10,601 bases of DNA from Candidatus Acetothermia bacterium JdFR-50. GTDB taxonomy: Bacteria > Bipolaricaulota > Bipolaricaulia > Bipolaricaulales > Bipolaricaulaceae. This document shows, piece by piece, positions 1 through 5,860 of this stretch. Position 1 is the stretch's first letter. The number at the start of each line of letters is the position of its first letter. Both the position numbers and the translations under genes were made by a program. A model generated the notes under the pieces. The model ran no database searches. It was not told the DNA's origin and was given only the letters and a program-made list of their open reading frames with translations. The stretch covers positions 1-10,601 of the forward strand of contig MTNL01000001.1 of NCBI GenBank assembly GCA_002010365.1, read 5' to 3'.

Positions 1-900
1 GTCGTTGGGCATGGGGCCCACAGTGAAGACCACGCCGATCTTCTGCACGATCTCCCAGATGTCGCCGTAGGCGCCGATCTTGGCCGCAGCGCGGCGGAGG
101 TCCACACACTTGCCGCGGTACTCCTCGGGCATGAGCTCGTTCTTCCAGGGGTTCCACAGCCAGAGCTCGGGGTAGTTCCCGTACTCCCAGCGGGTGTCAC
201 AGGCCTTCAGGGCGTCCTTGGCGAAGGCATAGCACTTGCCCTCCTCCTCCCCGGCCTCGAGACACGACTGGAAGAGATAGAGGACCGCCCCGTCACAATC
301 CTTCGGCGGCAAGGGGGGCGAACCGTAGCCGGTGCAGAAATCGCCCTGCCCCTCTAACAAAGCCACCATGGAGTTGGTGTGGCCGCCGGATTTCACCACA
401 CCCTTGAAGGTAATGCCGTGCTTGTCGAAGAACATCTTGGGGAGCTTGTACCCGGAAGTGGAGCCCTCATCATTGTAGATCCAAACCGTCCCCTGGAGGT
501 CCTCCGCCGACTTGAAGCCCTTTTCGCGCGGGGCGTAAATGGAGGCAAAGTAGTAGGGGTATCCATAACGGACCGCCGCCAACCGCGGAGTGGTCTCGAA
601 GTTGGTCTCCACCGAGATCCGGGCATACTGGTCGGTGGTGGGAACGCCCATGACGTTACCCTCCGCGGACTTGAAGGCTTCGATCAGGGCTGCGTAGTCG
701 GGCATCACCTTGGGCACGATGAAGAGCCCGGTCATCTTGCCGATGTCGGCGGCGATCTTCTGGGCCACCTCCTCGATGAGGGCCGGTTGGGTGGAGGGGG
801 GAAAGACCCAGATAATGGGGTTCTCTCGCGTCCCGATCTGTTGGGCCAAGCCCGCCAGGCCCACCAACCCGACGAGAATTAAGATGAGGAACCTTCTCAC
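1..900 (-). CDS. PhnD-family periplasmic substrate-binding protein (C-terminus cut by window edge)
   Basis: This is an exported solute receptor of the phosphate/phosphonate-binding (PhnD/SsuA) periplasmic fold, the ligand-capturing part of an ABC importer. 300 residues are visible and the reading frame runs open through base 1. It starts at GTG (900-898), with AAGGAGGT six bases upstream (914-907). Residues 1-19 form a signal peptide (RR, then a Leu/Ile/Val/Gly core ending GLA before QQ). Family landmarks are DYAALIEAF (68-76), the ligand-loop stretch NDEGSTSGYKLP (143-154) and HTNSMVALLEGQGDF (174-188). From about residue 189 it departs from the usual pattern, with six cysteines (189, 202, 213, 223, 234, 265) and a Trp-rich patch near 247-252. 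No permease or ATPase gene is visible, though they could lie beyond base 1. The ligand is unknown. Family assignment is by remembered motifs and is fairly secure; the substrate is not. Confidence 0.8.
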   Translation of the reverse strand, partial: MRRFLILILVGLVGLAGLAQQIGTRENPIIWVFPPSTQPALIEEVAQKIAADIGKMTGLFIVPKVMPDYAALIEAFKSAEGNVMGVPTTDQYARISVETNFETTPRLAAVRYGYPYYFASIYAPREKGFKSAEDLQGTVWIYNDEGSTSGYKLPKMFFDKHGITFKGVVKSGGHTNSMVALLEGQGDFCTGYGSPPLPPKDCDGAVLYLFQSCLEAGEEEGKCYAFAKDALKACDTRWEYGNYPELWLWNPWKNELMPEEYRGKCVDLRRAAAKIGAYGDIWEIVQKIGVVFTVGPMPND

Positions 901-932
901 GTTACCACCTCCTTGAGGTTTTGACACACAAG

Positions 933-961
933 ATTATACGGCACATCCACTTTCTCGGAGA
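933..961 (-). promoter_or_regulatory. Promoter of the PhnD-like gene
   Basis: On the minus strand there is a perfect TATAAT at 938-933. The -35 position falls at about 955-962, where only poor matches to TTGACA exist (for example TTCTCC with 18-base spacing). Transcription would start near 926, giving a leader of about 25 bases that carries the strong ribosome site. A weak -35 overlapped by a dyad suggests control by an activator or repressor. The -10 is seen directly; promoter function is inferred. Confidence 0.55.
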
Positions 962-964
962 AAG
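950..964. promoter_or_regulatory. Perfect 15-bp dyad, candidate operator
   Basis: CTTTCTC-G-GAGAAAG is a perfect inverted repeat of two 7-base arms around one central base. It covers the -35 position of the TATAAT promoter that serves the PhnD-like gene, which is where a repressor or class II activator would bind. It is unlikely to act as a terminator because no T-run follows. The cognate regulator is unknown; the Crp/Fnr-type protein encoded upstream is a candidate only by proximity, and the site does not resemble the TTGAT-N4-ATCAA or TGTGA-N6-TCACA consensus. Confidence 0.4.
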
Positions 965-973
965 AAGGAGGGA

Positions 974-1007
974 GGAAAAGAACAAGCCGGGGGTCGATGC
1001 CCCCGGC
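974..1007 (-). terminator. Intrinsic terminator of the small RNA unit
   Basis: On the minus strand an 8-bp GC-only stem, GCCGGGGG/CCCCCGGC (1007-1000 with 993-986), has a six-base loop CATCGA. It is followed at once by the T-rich tail TTGTTCTTTT (985-976). The plus-strand side has no T-run, so it works for minus-strand transcription only. It separates the structured RNA from the promoter of the PhnD-like gene. Confidence 0.75.
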
Positions 1008-1026
1008 CCAAACCTAAGGAAGTTCC

Positions 1027-1152
1027 CGCGTGCCCAGCCGATTCGAACGGCAGCCTCCGGGGCCGGGTGAGGAGGCGGTTCAACACATCTTTTCGCCCGG
1101 CCCCGTGCGGGCAGGCAACCCGCCTCGGCCGGCACCAAGCCTCGGGCACGCG
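1027..1152 (-). ncRNA. Unidentified structured small RNA with tRNA-like ends
   Basis: No protein gene fits the gap between 901 and 1257, but the minus strand folds extensively. The ends close in a 9-bp helix (CGCGTGCCC 1152-1144 with GGGCACGCG 1035-1027). Inside are a hairpin GCGGG-TTGCCTG-CCCGC (1123-1107) that looks like an anticodon arm with U33 and a GCC triplet (1116-1114), a 10-bp helix CGGGGCCGGG/CCCGGCCCCG (1105-1096 with 1067-1058) with a 28-base loop, and GCCG-TTCGAAT-CGGC (1051-1037), a convincing T-arm-like hairpin next to the closing stem. At about 124 nt with a 54-nt 'variable region', and with poor D-arm features, it is not an ordinary tRNA. It lacks the anticodon UCA of tRNA-Sec, and I find no 4.5S RNA, RNase P or tmRNA signature. 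A -10 box starts it and an intrinsic terminator ends it, so it is probably its own transcript. The fold was derived by eye. Confidence 0.5.
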
Positions 1153-1158
1153 CGCTAC

Positions 1159-1186
1159 CCTATAACCTAAGTGATCGTAAGGGAAA
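1159..1186 (-). promoter_or_regulatory. Probable promoter of the small RNA
   Basis: On the minus strand, TATAGG (1164-1159) would place the transcription start at about 1153-1151, precisely at the 5' end of the closing helix of the structured RNA. The -35 position with a 16-base spacer is TTTCCC (1186-1181), only three of six matches. The promoter lies after the terminator of the upstream operon, consistent with independent expression. The support is mostly this positional fit. Confidence 0.35.
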
Positions 1187-1205
1187 CCAGGGGAAAGAGA
1201 CGAGG

Positions 1206-1232
1206 AAAAAGATCCCCTTTCGAGGAGAGATC
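1206..1232 (-). terminator. Terminator of the regulator / kinase / receiver operon
   Basis: On the minus strand GATCTCT (1232-1226) pairs with GGGGATC (1217-1211) through seven pairs including two G-U, leaving an eight-base loop. TTTTT (1210-1206) follows directly. It sits 26 bases after the stop of the receiver gene. The stem is weak compared with the GC-only one at 986-1007, so some read-through into the small RNA is possible. Confidence 0.55.
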
Positions 1233-1257
1233 CGGCACCTGGAGAATGGACGCCCGT

Positions 1258-1698
1258 CTATTCGGGAAGACGTACCACTTGCCAGTACTCCCAAACGGTG
1301 TTAAGCAGCTTCTCGAAATCCTCCGTATGGGTGGGTTTCTGGAGGTAGGCCGAGGCCCCGGAGTCATAGGCGCGGACCATGTCCTCCTCGGATTCGGAAA
1401 CCGTAAGCACCACCACCGGGATCTTGCGGAGCCGCTCGTCCTGCTTTATCTCCGCCAACACCTCCAGGCCGTTTTTCCCCGGGAGCCTGAGATCCAAGAG
1501 GATCAGATTGGGGCGCGGCGCGTTGGTGAATTTGCCCTTACGGTAGAGGAAGTCCAGGGCGTCCTCTCCGGTGGTAACCCAGTGGAGCTCGCACTTTATC
1601 CCTTTTTCCTCCAATGCGCGGATGGAGCGCTCGATGAGGATGTAGTCGTGCTTGGTGTCCTCCACCACCAACACTACCAGCTTCTTCTCAACCGACAT
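1258..1698 (-). CDS. Stand-alone receiver (CheY/Rcp1-like) response regulator
   Basis: This 146-residue single-domain response regulator accepts a phosphoryl group from a histidine kinase and has no DNA-binding or enzymatic output domain. Visible receiver residues are the acidic pair E13-D14, phospho-acceptor D69 in LILLDLRLPG, T99 in PVVVLT, and K121-P122. The long loop before the acceptor Asp (ALDFLYRKGKFTNAPRPN) is typical of the Rcp1 group that partners phytochrome-like kinases. It starts at ATG 1698 with GGAGGAG just upstream. The start lies inside the 3' end of the kinase gene (11-base overlap), so the two are translationally coupled and almost certainly form a cognate pair. The downstream target is not evident; it may act by protein-protein contact or as a relay. 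Confidence 0.92.
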   Translation of the reverse strand: MSVEKKLVVLVVEDTKHDYILIERSIRALEEKGIKCELHWVTTGEDALDFLYRKGKFTNAPRPNLILLDLRLPGKNGLEVLAEIKQDERLRKIPVVVLTVSESEEDMVRAYDSGASAYLQKPTHTEDFEKLLNTVWEYWQVVRLPE

Positions 1699-3553
1699 AT
1701 TGCTCCTCCACCTTCTTCCTTATGCGTGCTTTGGGGAGGGTGAAGTAAAAGGTGCTCCCCTCTCCCACCCGCGATTTGACCCAAATCCGCCCCCCGTGTT
1801 CTTCCACGATCCTCCTGCAAATTGCAAGCCCTGCACCAGTACCCTCCGATTCGGGATCAAGCTTATTGAAGATCCGGAAAATCGTCTCGTGAAACTCTTC
1901 CCTGATCCCGATCCCGTTGTCCCGTACGTACAGCACATAAAGACCACCCTGCTCGCCTTCCCACCCCACCTCGATCCGGGGAGAGGGTTTGTCGTTGAAC
2001 TTTACCGCGTTCTGGAAAAGGTTGCGATAGACTTCGGCGATACGGGTCTCAATCCCCATCACCGTGGGAAGGTTCGGGTCCACCACCACCTCGACGTCTT
2101 CCAATATGGCGGAGAGATCCCGGCGGACCGCCTCCACCACCTTCCTCAAATCCACGGGCTCGAAGGAGGCCGCGTCCACCTTGATGGTGGAGAAGTGTAG
2201 GAGATCGCGGATGAGGGTGATCATGTTCTCGCCCACCTCCCGGATGAGCTCCAGGTTCAGCCGGACATCCGGAGGCAGGACCCCGTCGGGGTTCTGCTTG
2301 AGGACCTGGTCCGCCAGGGCCACGATGGTCCGGGCCGGGGCTTTGAGGTCATGGGCCACAGCCCAATCGTACTCCTTGAGGTTTCGGTTCATCTCCTCCA
2401 GGTCCTGGGTCTTGCGGCGCAGATCCGCCTCTAGGCACTTGAGCTGGGTGATATCCACGTAATAGTCGATGCGCCCCCCGTTCTCGATGGGATAGGAAGA
2501 ATACTGGAGGATCCTCTCCTCCCGCTGCAGACCCGGACGGATCTTACACTCCAGGTTTTCCACTGCCACGCCGTGGCCATACGCGTACCGCACCATATCC
2601 TCGAACTCGCCGCGGTTATCGATGCGGAAAAGCAGCCGCTCGAGCACCTTCCGCGCGGGAAGGCCGATGCAGCTGTCGCGGGGCACGCCGAAGAAGCGCT
2701 CGATGGCCTTGTTGGCCCAGATGACCTTTCCCGCGGCGTCGATGAGAACCACCCCGGAATCCATGGTGTCGATGGCCGCCTCGATGAGATACCGGTAGCG
2801 GGCCTCCTCCTCGGCGAGTTTGCGGCGGAGCTCCATGACCTCCGAGCGGTCCAGGGCCTCCAGCACCGCCCGCTTGGGCCCCAGCCGGCGGGCATGGATC
2901 TCCACGGGGATGCTATGTTGCCGTTCCGAGATGAACCTGAGCTCCACCCCCTGGATCCGGCCCAAGTCGAAGAGCTTGCGGAGTTCTTTGCGAAAGCGAC
3001 CGATGTCTTCGGGATGCACATATTCGGAGAGGTGAAGGGTATTCCGCCCGGGCCACCCCAAGACCGTTTTAGAAGTGCGGTTGCGCCGGATTACGTTGCC
3101 CTCATCGTCCACCAGGTGGACGATGGTGGGGCTATCCTCAAAGAGGACCTCGTGACAAACGAGATCGAGTTTATTAGGGGCCTTCGCCGTGCTCCTCGTT
3201 CGCCGACGCCACATCCCCAAGCCCCCTTCCACCAAACCCACCACCCCGAAGTACAACAATCCCCCGATGGCGGGAATTCCCGGGCTCTCCCCATGCAAAA
3301 GGAAAGCGGTGGCGACCAAGGCCACCCCCGCTCCCAACATCCCCCAGATCCATCCCGCGGTGGCCGCCAGGGAAACAACCAGGGCGTAACCCGCGATCAA
3401 TACCCCGGGATTGGCGGGGAGCCCAAGCAGCCAGACCAAGAGGGTGAGGAGGGAACAGGCAGCAAGGGCTATCCATACCGAAACCTTTCCCCGTCTTACA
3501 CCCATACCGACCAGTGGTACTTTGAGGACGCGCGAACTGGAACGCAAGGACAC
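1688..3553 (-). CDS. Membrane sensor histidine kinase with PAS-like sensor domains
   Basis: This 621-residue protein is an inner-membrane sensor that autophosphorylates and should pass phosphate to the overlapping receiver protein. Domain order: about four hydrophobic segments at roughly 24-115; a PAS-like domain at about 132-235 (VHLVDDEGNVIRRN); a second PAS at about 253-370 (SGVVLIDAAGKVIWANKA); a short coiled coil; a HisKA dimerisation helix with H401 in AVAHDLKAPART; and a HATPase domain with N-box N511/N515 (NLFQNAVKFND), G1 box DNGIGI (545-550) and G2 box GTGAGLAI (571-578). The transmitter resembles that of phytochrome-type kinases, but no chromophore-binding GAF/PHY is present. The start is uncertain: GTG 3553 follows an in-frame TGA by two codons and has only a weak ribosome site; a Met at residue 17 is an alternative. 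The Crp-like gene ends 35 bases upstream. The stimulus is unknown. Confidence 0.9.
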   Translation of the reverse strand: MSLRSSSRVLKVPLVGMGVRRGKVSVWIALAACSLLTLLVWLLGLPANPGVLIAGYALVVSLAATAGWIWGMLGAGVALVATAFLLHGESPGIPAIGGLLYFGVVGLVEGGLGMWRRRTRSTAKAPNKLDLVCHEVLFEDSPTIVHLVDDEGNVIRRNRTSKTVLGWPGRNTLHLSEYVHPEDIGRFRKELRKLFDLGRIQGVELRFISERQHSIPVEIHARRLGPKRAVLEALDRSEVMELRRKLAEEEARYRYLIEAAIDTMDSGVVLIDAAGKVIWANKAIERFFGVPRDSCIGLPARKVLERLLFRIDNRGEFEDMVRYAYGHGVAVENLECKIRPGLQREERILQYSSYPIENGGRIDYYVDITQLKCLEADLRRKTQDLEEMNRNLKEYDWAVAHDLKAPARTIVALADQVLKQNPDGVLPPDVRLNLELIREVGENMITLIRDLLHFSTIKVDAASFEPVDLRKVVEAVRRDLSAILEDVEVVVDPNLPTVMGIETRIAEVYRNLFQNAVKFNDKPSPRIEVGWEGEQGGLYVLYVRDNGIGIREEFHETIFRIFNKLDPESEGTGAGLAICRRIVEEHGGRIWVKSRVGEGSTFYFTLPKARIRKKVEEQYVG

Positions 3554-3588
3554 CTGTCACCACTACAGGAAAAACTTGGCCCCTCCCA

Positions 3589-4263
3589 TCAAATGATGGT
3601 GGAGCTGTCCACGGGGAGGGAGAAGGGCTCCACCAGGCGCTTGAGGTAATCCTCCTTCAGGATCTTAATGCGGCGGTTCTCCAGGGAGATAATCCCCCGG
3701 GACTCGAGCTCCCCCAGCGTTCGGATCGCGGTCTTGGAGGAGACCCCAGCCATCTCGGCCAGCTCTCCGCGCGAAAGCTCCACCCCCAACTTCCCCAAGG
3801 CCAGGATCAAACGTGCGAGCCTCTCCTTGCTTGAGGCATAAGAGCGCTCAGCGAGTTTGTTTTGGAACGCCTTGAGCTCCAGGGAGAGCCGTTCGAAGAA
3901 GCGGAAGATTACCTTGGGATGACGTTCCAGGAAATAGAAGAAGTCCCCGCGCTCGATGAAGCCCACTTTGGAAGGGACCAGTGTTTTGGCGTAGGCATTA
4001 TGGACGGTTTTGTCGAAAAGGGTCGTCTCCCCCAACATCCCCCCCGGCCCCACGATCTTGAGGATCTGGGATTTGCCTTTGGCTGACCGCTTCACCACCT
4101 TGACCGCTCCGGAAAAGACCAGGTAAAAACCGAAGGCCGGGGCTCCCTCCATGAAGATGAGCTCGTCGGCCCCGTAGTCGATGTGGCGGATCATGGAGGC
4201 GAGCTTCTCCAAATCGTCCTTCTTGAGATCGGCGAAGACGCGAAAATCTTTCAGCTCAATCAT
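3589..4263 (-). CDS. Crp/Fnr-family transcriptional regulator
   Basis: This 224-residue two-domain regulator has an N-terminal cyclic-nucleotide-binding-type beta barrel (about 5-120), a long dimerisation helix (about 115-145) and a C-terminal winged helix (about 160-205). The recognition region is ELAEMAGVSSKTAIRTLGEL. The phosphate-binding cassette region reads GETTLFDKTVHNAYAKT (78-94). The Glu is kept, but the Arg-Ser pair that contacts cAMP in CRP is replaced by His-Asn (88-89). The protein has no cysteine, so an FNR-type iron-sulfur cluster is excluded. It probably senses another ligand or none. It starts at ATG 4263 with G-rich GAGGGGGG immediately upstream. It is the first gene of the operon with the kinase and receiver, and its own promoter is at 4282-4310. 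Targets are unknown. Confidence 0.9.
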   Translation of the reverse strand: MIELKDFRVFADLKKDDLEKLASMIRHIDYGADELIFMEGAPAFGFYLVFSGAVKVVKRSAKGKSQILKIVGPGGMLGETTLFDKTVHNAYAKTLVPSKVGFIERGDFFYFLERHPKVIFRFFERLSLELKAFQNKLAERSYASSKERLARLILALGKLGVELSRGELAEMAGVSSKTAIRTLGELESRGIISLENRRIKILKEDYLKRLVEPFSLPVDSSTII

Positions 4264-4281
4264 CCCCCCTCACCCGCACGC

Positions 4282-4310
4282 AGTCTAACGTGGAGAGCAA
4301 ATTTAGTCAA
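4282..4310 (-). promoter_or_regulatory. Sigma70-type promoter of the crp-like operon
   Basis: On the minus strand there is a -35 TTGACT (4310-4305), a 17-base spacer and a -10 TAGACT (4287-4282). The start would be near 4275, giving a very short leader of about 12 bases before the ATG at 4263. It is divergent from the tRNA promoter, with 22 bases between the two -35 boxes. Confidence 0.7.
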
Positions 4311-4332
4311 ACCTGGTGGCTACTCCGGTGGC

Positions 4333-4360
4333 TTGACGGGGAGGGAGGAGGGTCTATAGA
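4333..4360 (+). promoter_or_regulatory. Sigma70-type promoter of tRNA-Leu / gatA
   Basis: A -35 TTGACG (4333-4338), a 16-base spacer and a -10 TATAGA (4355-4360) place the start around 4366-4368, leaving roughly ten bases of 5' leader for RNase P to remove before the tRNA at 4377. This is the only clear promoter ahead of gatA and the peptidase gene. Confidence 0.75.
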
Positions 4361-4376
4361 ATCGGTGGAAGTCCAC

Positions 4377-4462
4377 GCCGGGGTGGCGGAATTGGCAGAC
4401 GCGCTGGACTCAGGATCCAGTGGGGCTTAAACCCCGTGTGGGTTCGAATCCCACCCCCGGCA
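4377..4462 (+). tRNA. tRNA-Leu (anticodon CAG)
   Basis: This is a class II tRNA of 86 nt. The acceptor stem is GCCGGGG/CCCCGGC (4377-4383 with 4455-4461), with discriminator A4462. The anticodon arm is CTGGA-CTCAGGA-TCCAG (4404-4420), with CAG at 4411-4413 reading CUG. A long variable arm contains GGGG/CCCC. The T arm is GTGGG-TTCGAAT-CCCAC (4438-4454). The CCA end is not encoded (the sequence continues CAGACC), so it must be added after trimming. The gatA start codon follows only six bases after the mature 3' end. Confidence 0.97.
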
Positions 4463-4468
4463 CAGACC

Positions 4469-5860
4469 ATGGACCTCTGGGAAGCCCGCGAAAGGATCTC
4501 CCGCGGGGATTTTTCTTTGGGTGAGCTCATCGATTCCCTATGGGCCAGCATAGAAGCCCGGGAAGGTGAGGTCCACGCTTTCCTTTCCCTGGCCGATCCT
4601 AGGGAACTCAAACGCAAGGGGGATGAACTTTCCGAAAAAACCCTCCGGGGGATCCCCATCGCCGTCAAGGACAATATCTCCACCGTGGGCTTCCCCACCA
4701 CTTGCGGCTCAAAGTTCCTGGCGAGATTTGAGCCGGTGTTCGACGCCACCGCAGTGGAGAGGCTGAAGGCAGCGGGGGCTCAGGTACAGGGGAAGACGAA
4801 TCTGGATGAGTTCGCAATGGGATCCTCCACCGAGCACTCCGCCTTCGGGCCCACCCGCAACCCCCACGACCCCGAGCGGGTCCCGGGGGGATCTTCCGGT
4901 GGGAGCGCGGCGGCGGTGGCGGCAGGGGAAGCTCTGGTGGCCCTGGGTTCGGACACCGGCGGGTCGGTGAGACAACCGGCGGCCCTATGTGGGGCCGTGG
5001 GACTGCGGCCCACCTACGGCCTCGTATCGCGGTGGGGGCTGGTGGCCTTCGCCTCGTCCCTGGACCAGATAGGCCCCATCACCCGCTCGGTGCGGGACTG
5101 CGCCCTGATCCTCTCCCTCATCGCCGGCCACGATCCCCGGGACTCCACTTCCCTCCCGGTGAAACCCCGGAACTACATCCAAGACCTCGAGGGGGGGATC
5201 GAAGGCTGGAAGTTCGGCTTGCCCAGAGAATACGTTCCCCGGGAGCTGGGGCCGGAAGTCCTCTCCCTCGTCGACCGTTGGTCCGCCCTCATCGAGGAGC
5301 TCGGGGGGCGCGTGGTGGAAATCTCCCTTCCCCTGACCGAGTACGCCCTTCCCGTCTACTACCTTATCGCTTCCGCCGAGGCGTCGGCCAACCTGGCCCG
5401 GTTCGACGGGGTCCGATACACCGTCTCCGCCTCCGGCGAGACGGTCCGGGAGATGATCGCCGCCTCCAGGACGCTGGGGTTCGGCCGGGAAGTGAAGCGG
5501 CGCATCATGCTCGGGACCTTTGCCCTCTCCGCCGGTTACTATGACCGTTACTACGGCAAGGCCCAAAGGGTCAGGACCCTGATCGGCCGGGAGTTCGCGG
5601 AGGCCTTCGGGGAGGTGGACCTCATCTTCGGCCCCACCTCTCCCACCCCGGCCTTCAGGTTCGGGGAGAAAGAGGATCCTATCGCCATGTACCTCTCCGA
5701 CATCTTCACCCTCCCCTCGGCCCTGGCAGGGCTTCCGGCCATCTCCATCCCCGGGGGGAAGATCGAAGGACTTCCCTTCGGTCTCCAACTCATCGCCCCT
5801 CGTCTGGAAGAAGGGAAGCTCCTCCGGGCCGCGTACGCTTTGGAGCAGGTCCTCGCCTGA
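4469..5860 (+). CDS. gatA: Asp-tRNA(Asn)/Glu-tRNA(Gln) amidotransferase subunit A
   Basis: GatA is the glutaminase/amidase subunit of the GatCAB complex. It releases ammonia from glutamine, which GatB uses to turn Glu-tRNA(Gln) or Asp-tRNA(Asn) into the correct amide. The protein has 463 residues, slightly short of the usual 480 or so. The amidase-signature triad is in place by family alignment: K67 (IPIAVKDN), cis-Ser S142 (VPGGSSGGSAA) and nucleophile S166 (GSDTGGSVRQPA). Other hallmarks are TNLDEFAMGSSTE and LRPTYGLVSRWGL. I chose ATG 4469 because the upstream in-frame GTG (4436) lies inside the tRNA. No Shine-Dalgarno fits in the six bases after the tRNA, so translation is probably leaderless or nearly so after tRNA processing. 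gatB and gatC are not in the window. Confidence 0.97.
   Translation: MDLWEARERISRGDFSLGELIDSLWASIEAREGEVHAFLSLADPRELKRKGDELSEKTLRGIPIAVKDNISTVGFPTTCGSKFLARFEPVFDATAVERLKAAGAQVQGKTNLDEFAMGSSTEHSAFGPTRNPHDPERVPGGSSGGSAAAVAAGEALVALGSDTGGSVRQPAALCGAVGLRPTYGLVSRWGLVAFASSLDQIGPITRSVRDCALILSLIAGHDPRDSTSLPVKPRNYIQDLEGGIEGWKFGLPREYVPRELGPEVLSLVDRWSALIEELGGRVVEISLPLTEYALPVYYLIASAEASANLARFDGVRYTVSASGETVREMIAASRTLGFGREVKRRIMLGTFALSAGYYDRYYGKAQRVRTLIGREFAEAFGEVDLIFGPTSPTPAFRFGEKEDPIAMYLSDIFTLPSALAGLPAISIPGGKIEGLPFGLQLIAPRLEEGKLLRAAYALEQVLA

Noticed and set aside
921..949. TTGACA at 921-926 as a plus-strand promoter
   Set aside because: No acceptable -10 at 16-18 bases downstream; the nearby ATTATA is only six bases away and belongs to the minus-strand TATAAT.
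1027..1152. Selenocysteine tRNA (selC) or ordinary tRNA-Gly(GCC)
   Set aside because: The stacked 8+5 helix and long variable region fit tRNA-Sec loosely, but there is no UCA anticodon, no extended D stem, and the length (about 124 nt) is too great; as tRNA-Gly it has a poor D arm, no purine at position 37 and a 54-nt variable region.
2573..3649. Long plus-strand open frame opposite the kinase gene (358 codons)
   Set aside because: Antisense to a clear histidine kinase; low-complexity His/Pro/Gly-rich translation typical of GC-rich shadow frames.
4436..4468. Upstream GTG start for gatA adding 11 residues
   Set aside because: These codons lie inside the variable and T arms of tRNA-Leu; the ATG at 4469 begins the normal GatA N-terminus.
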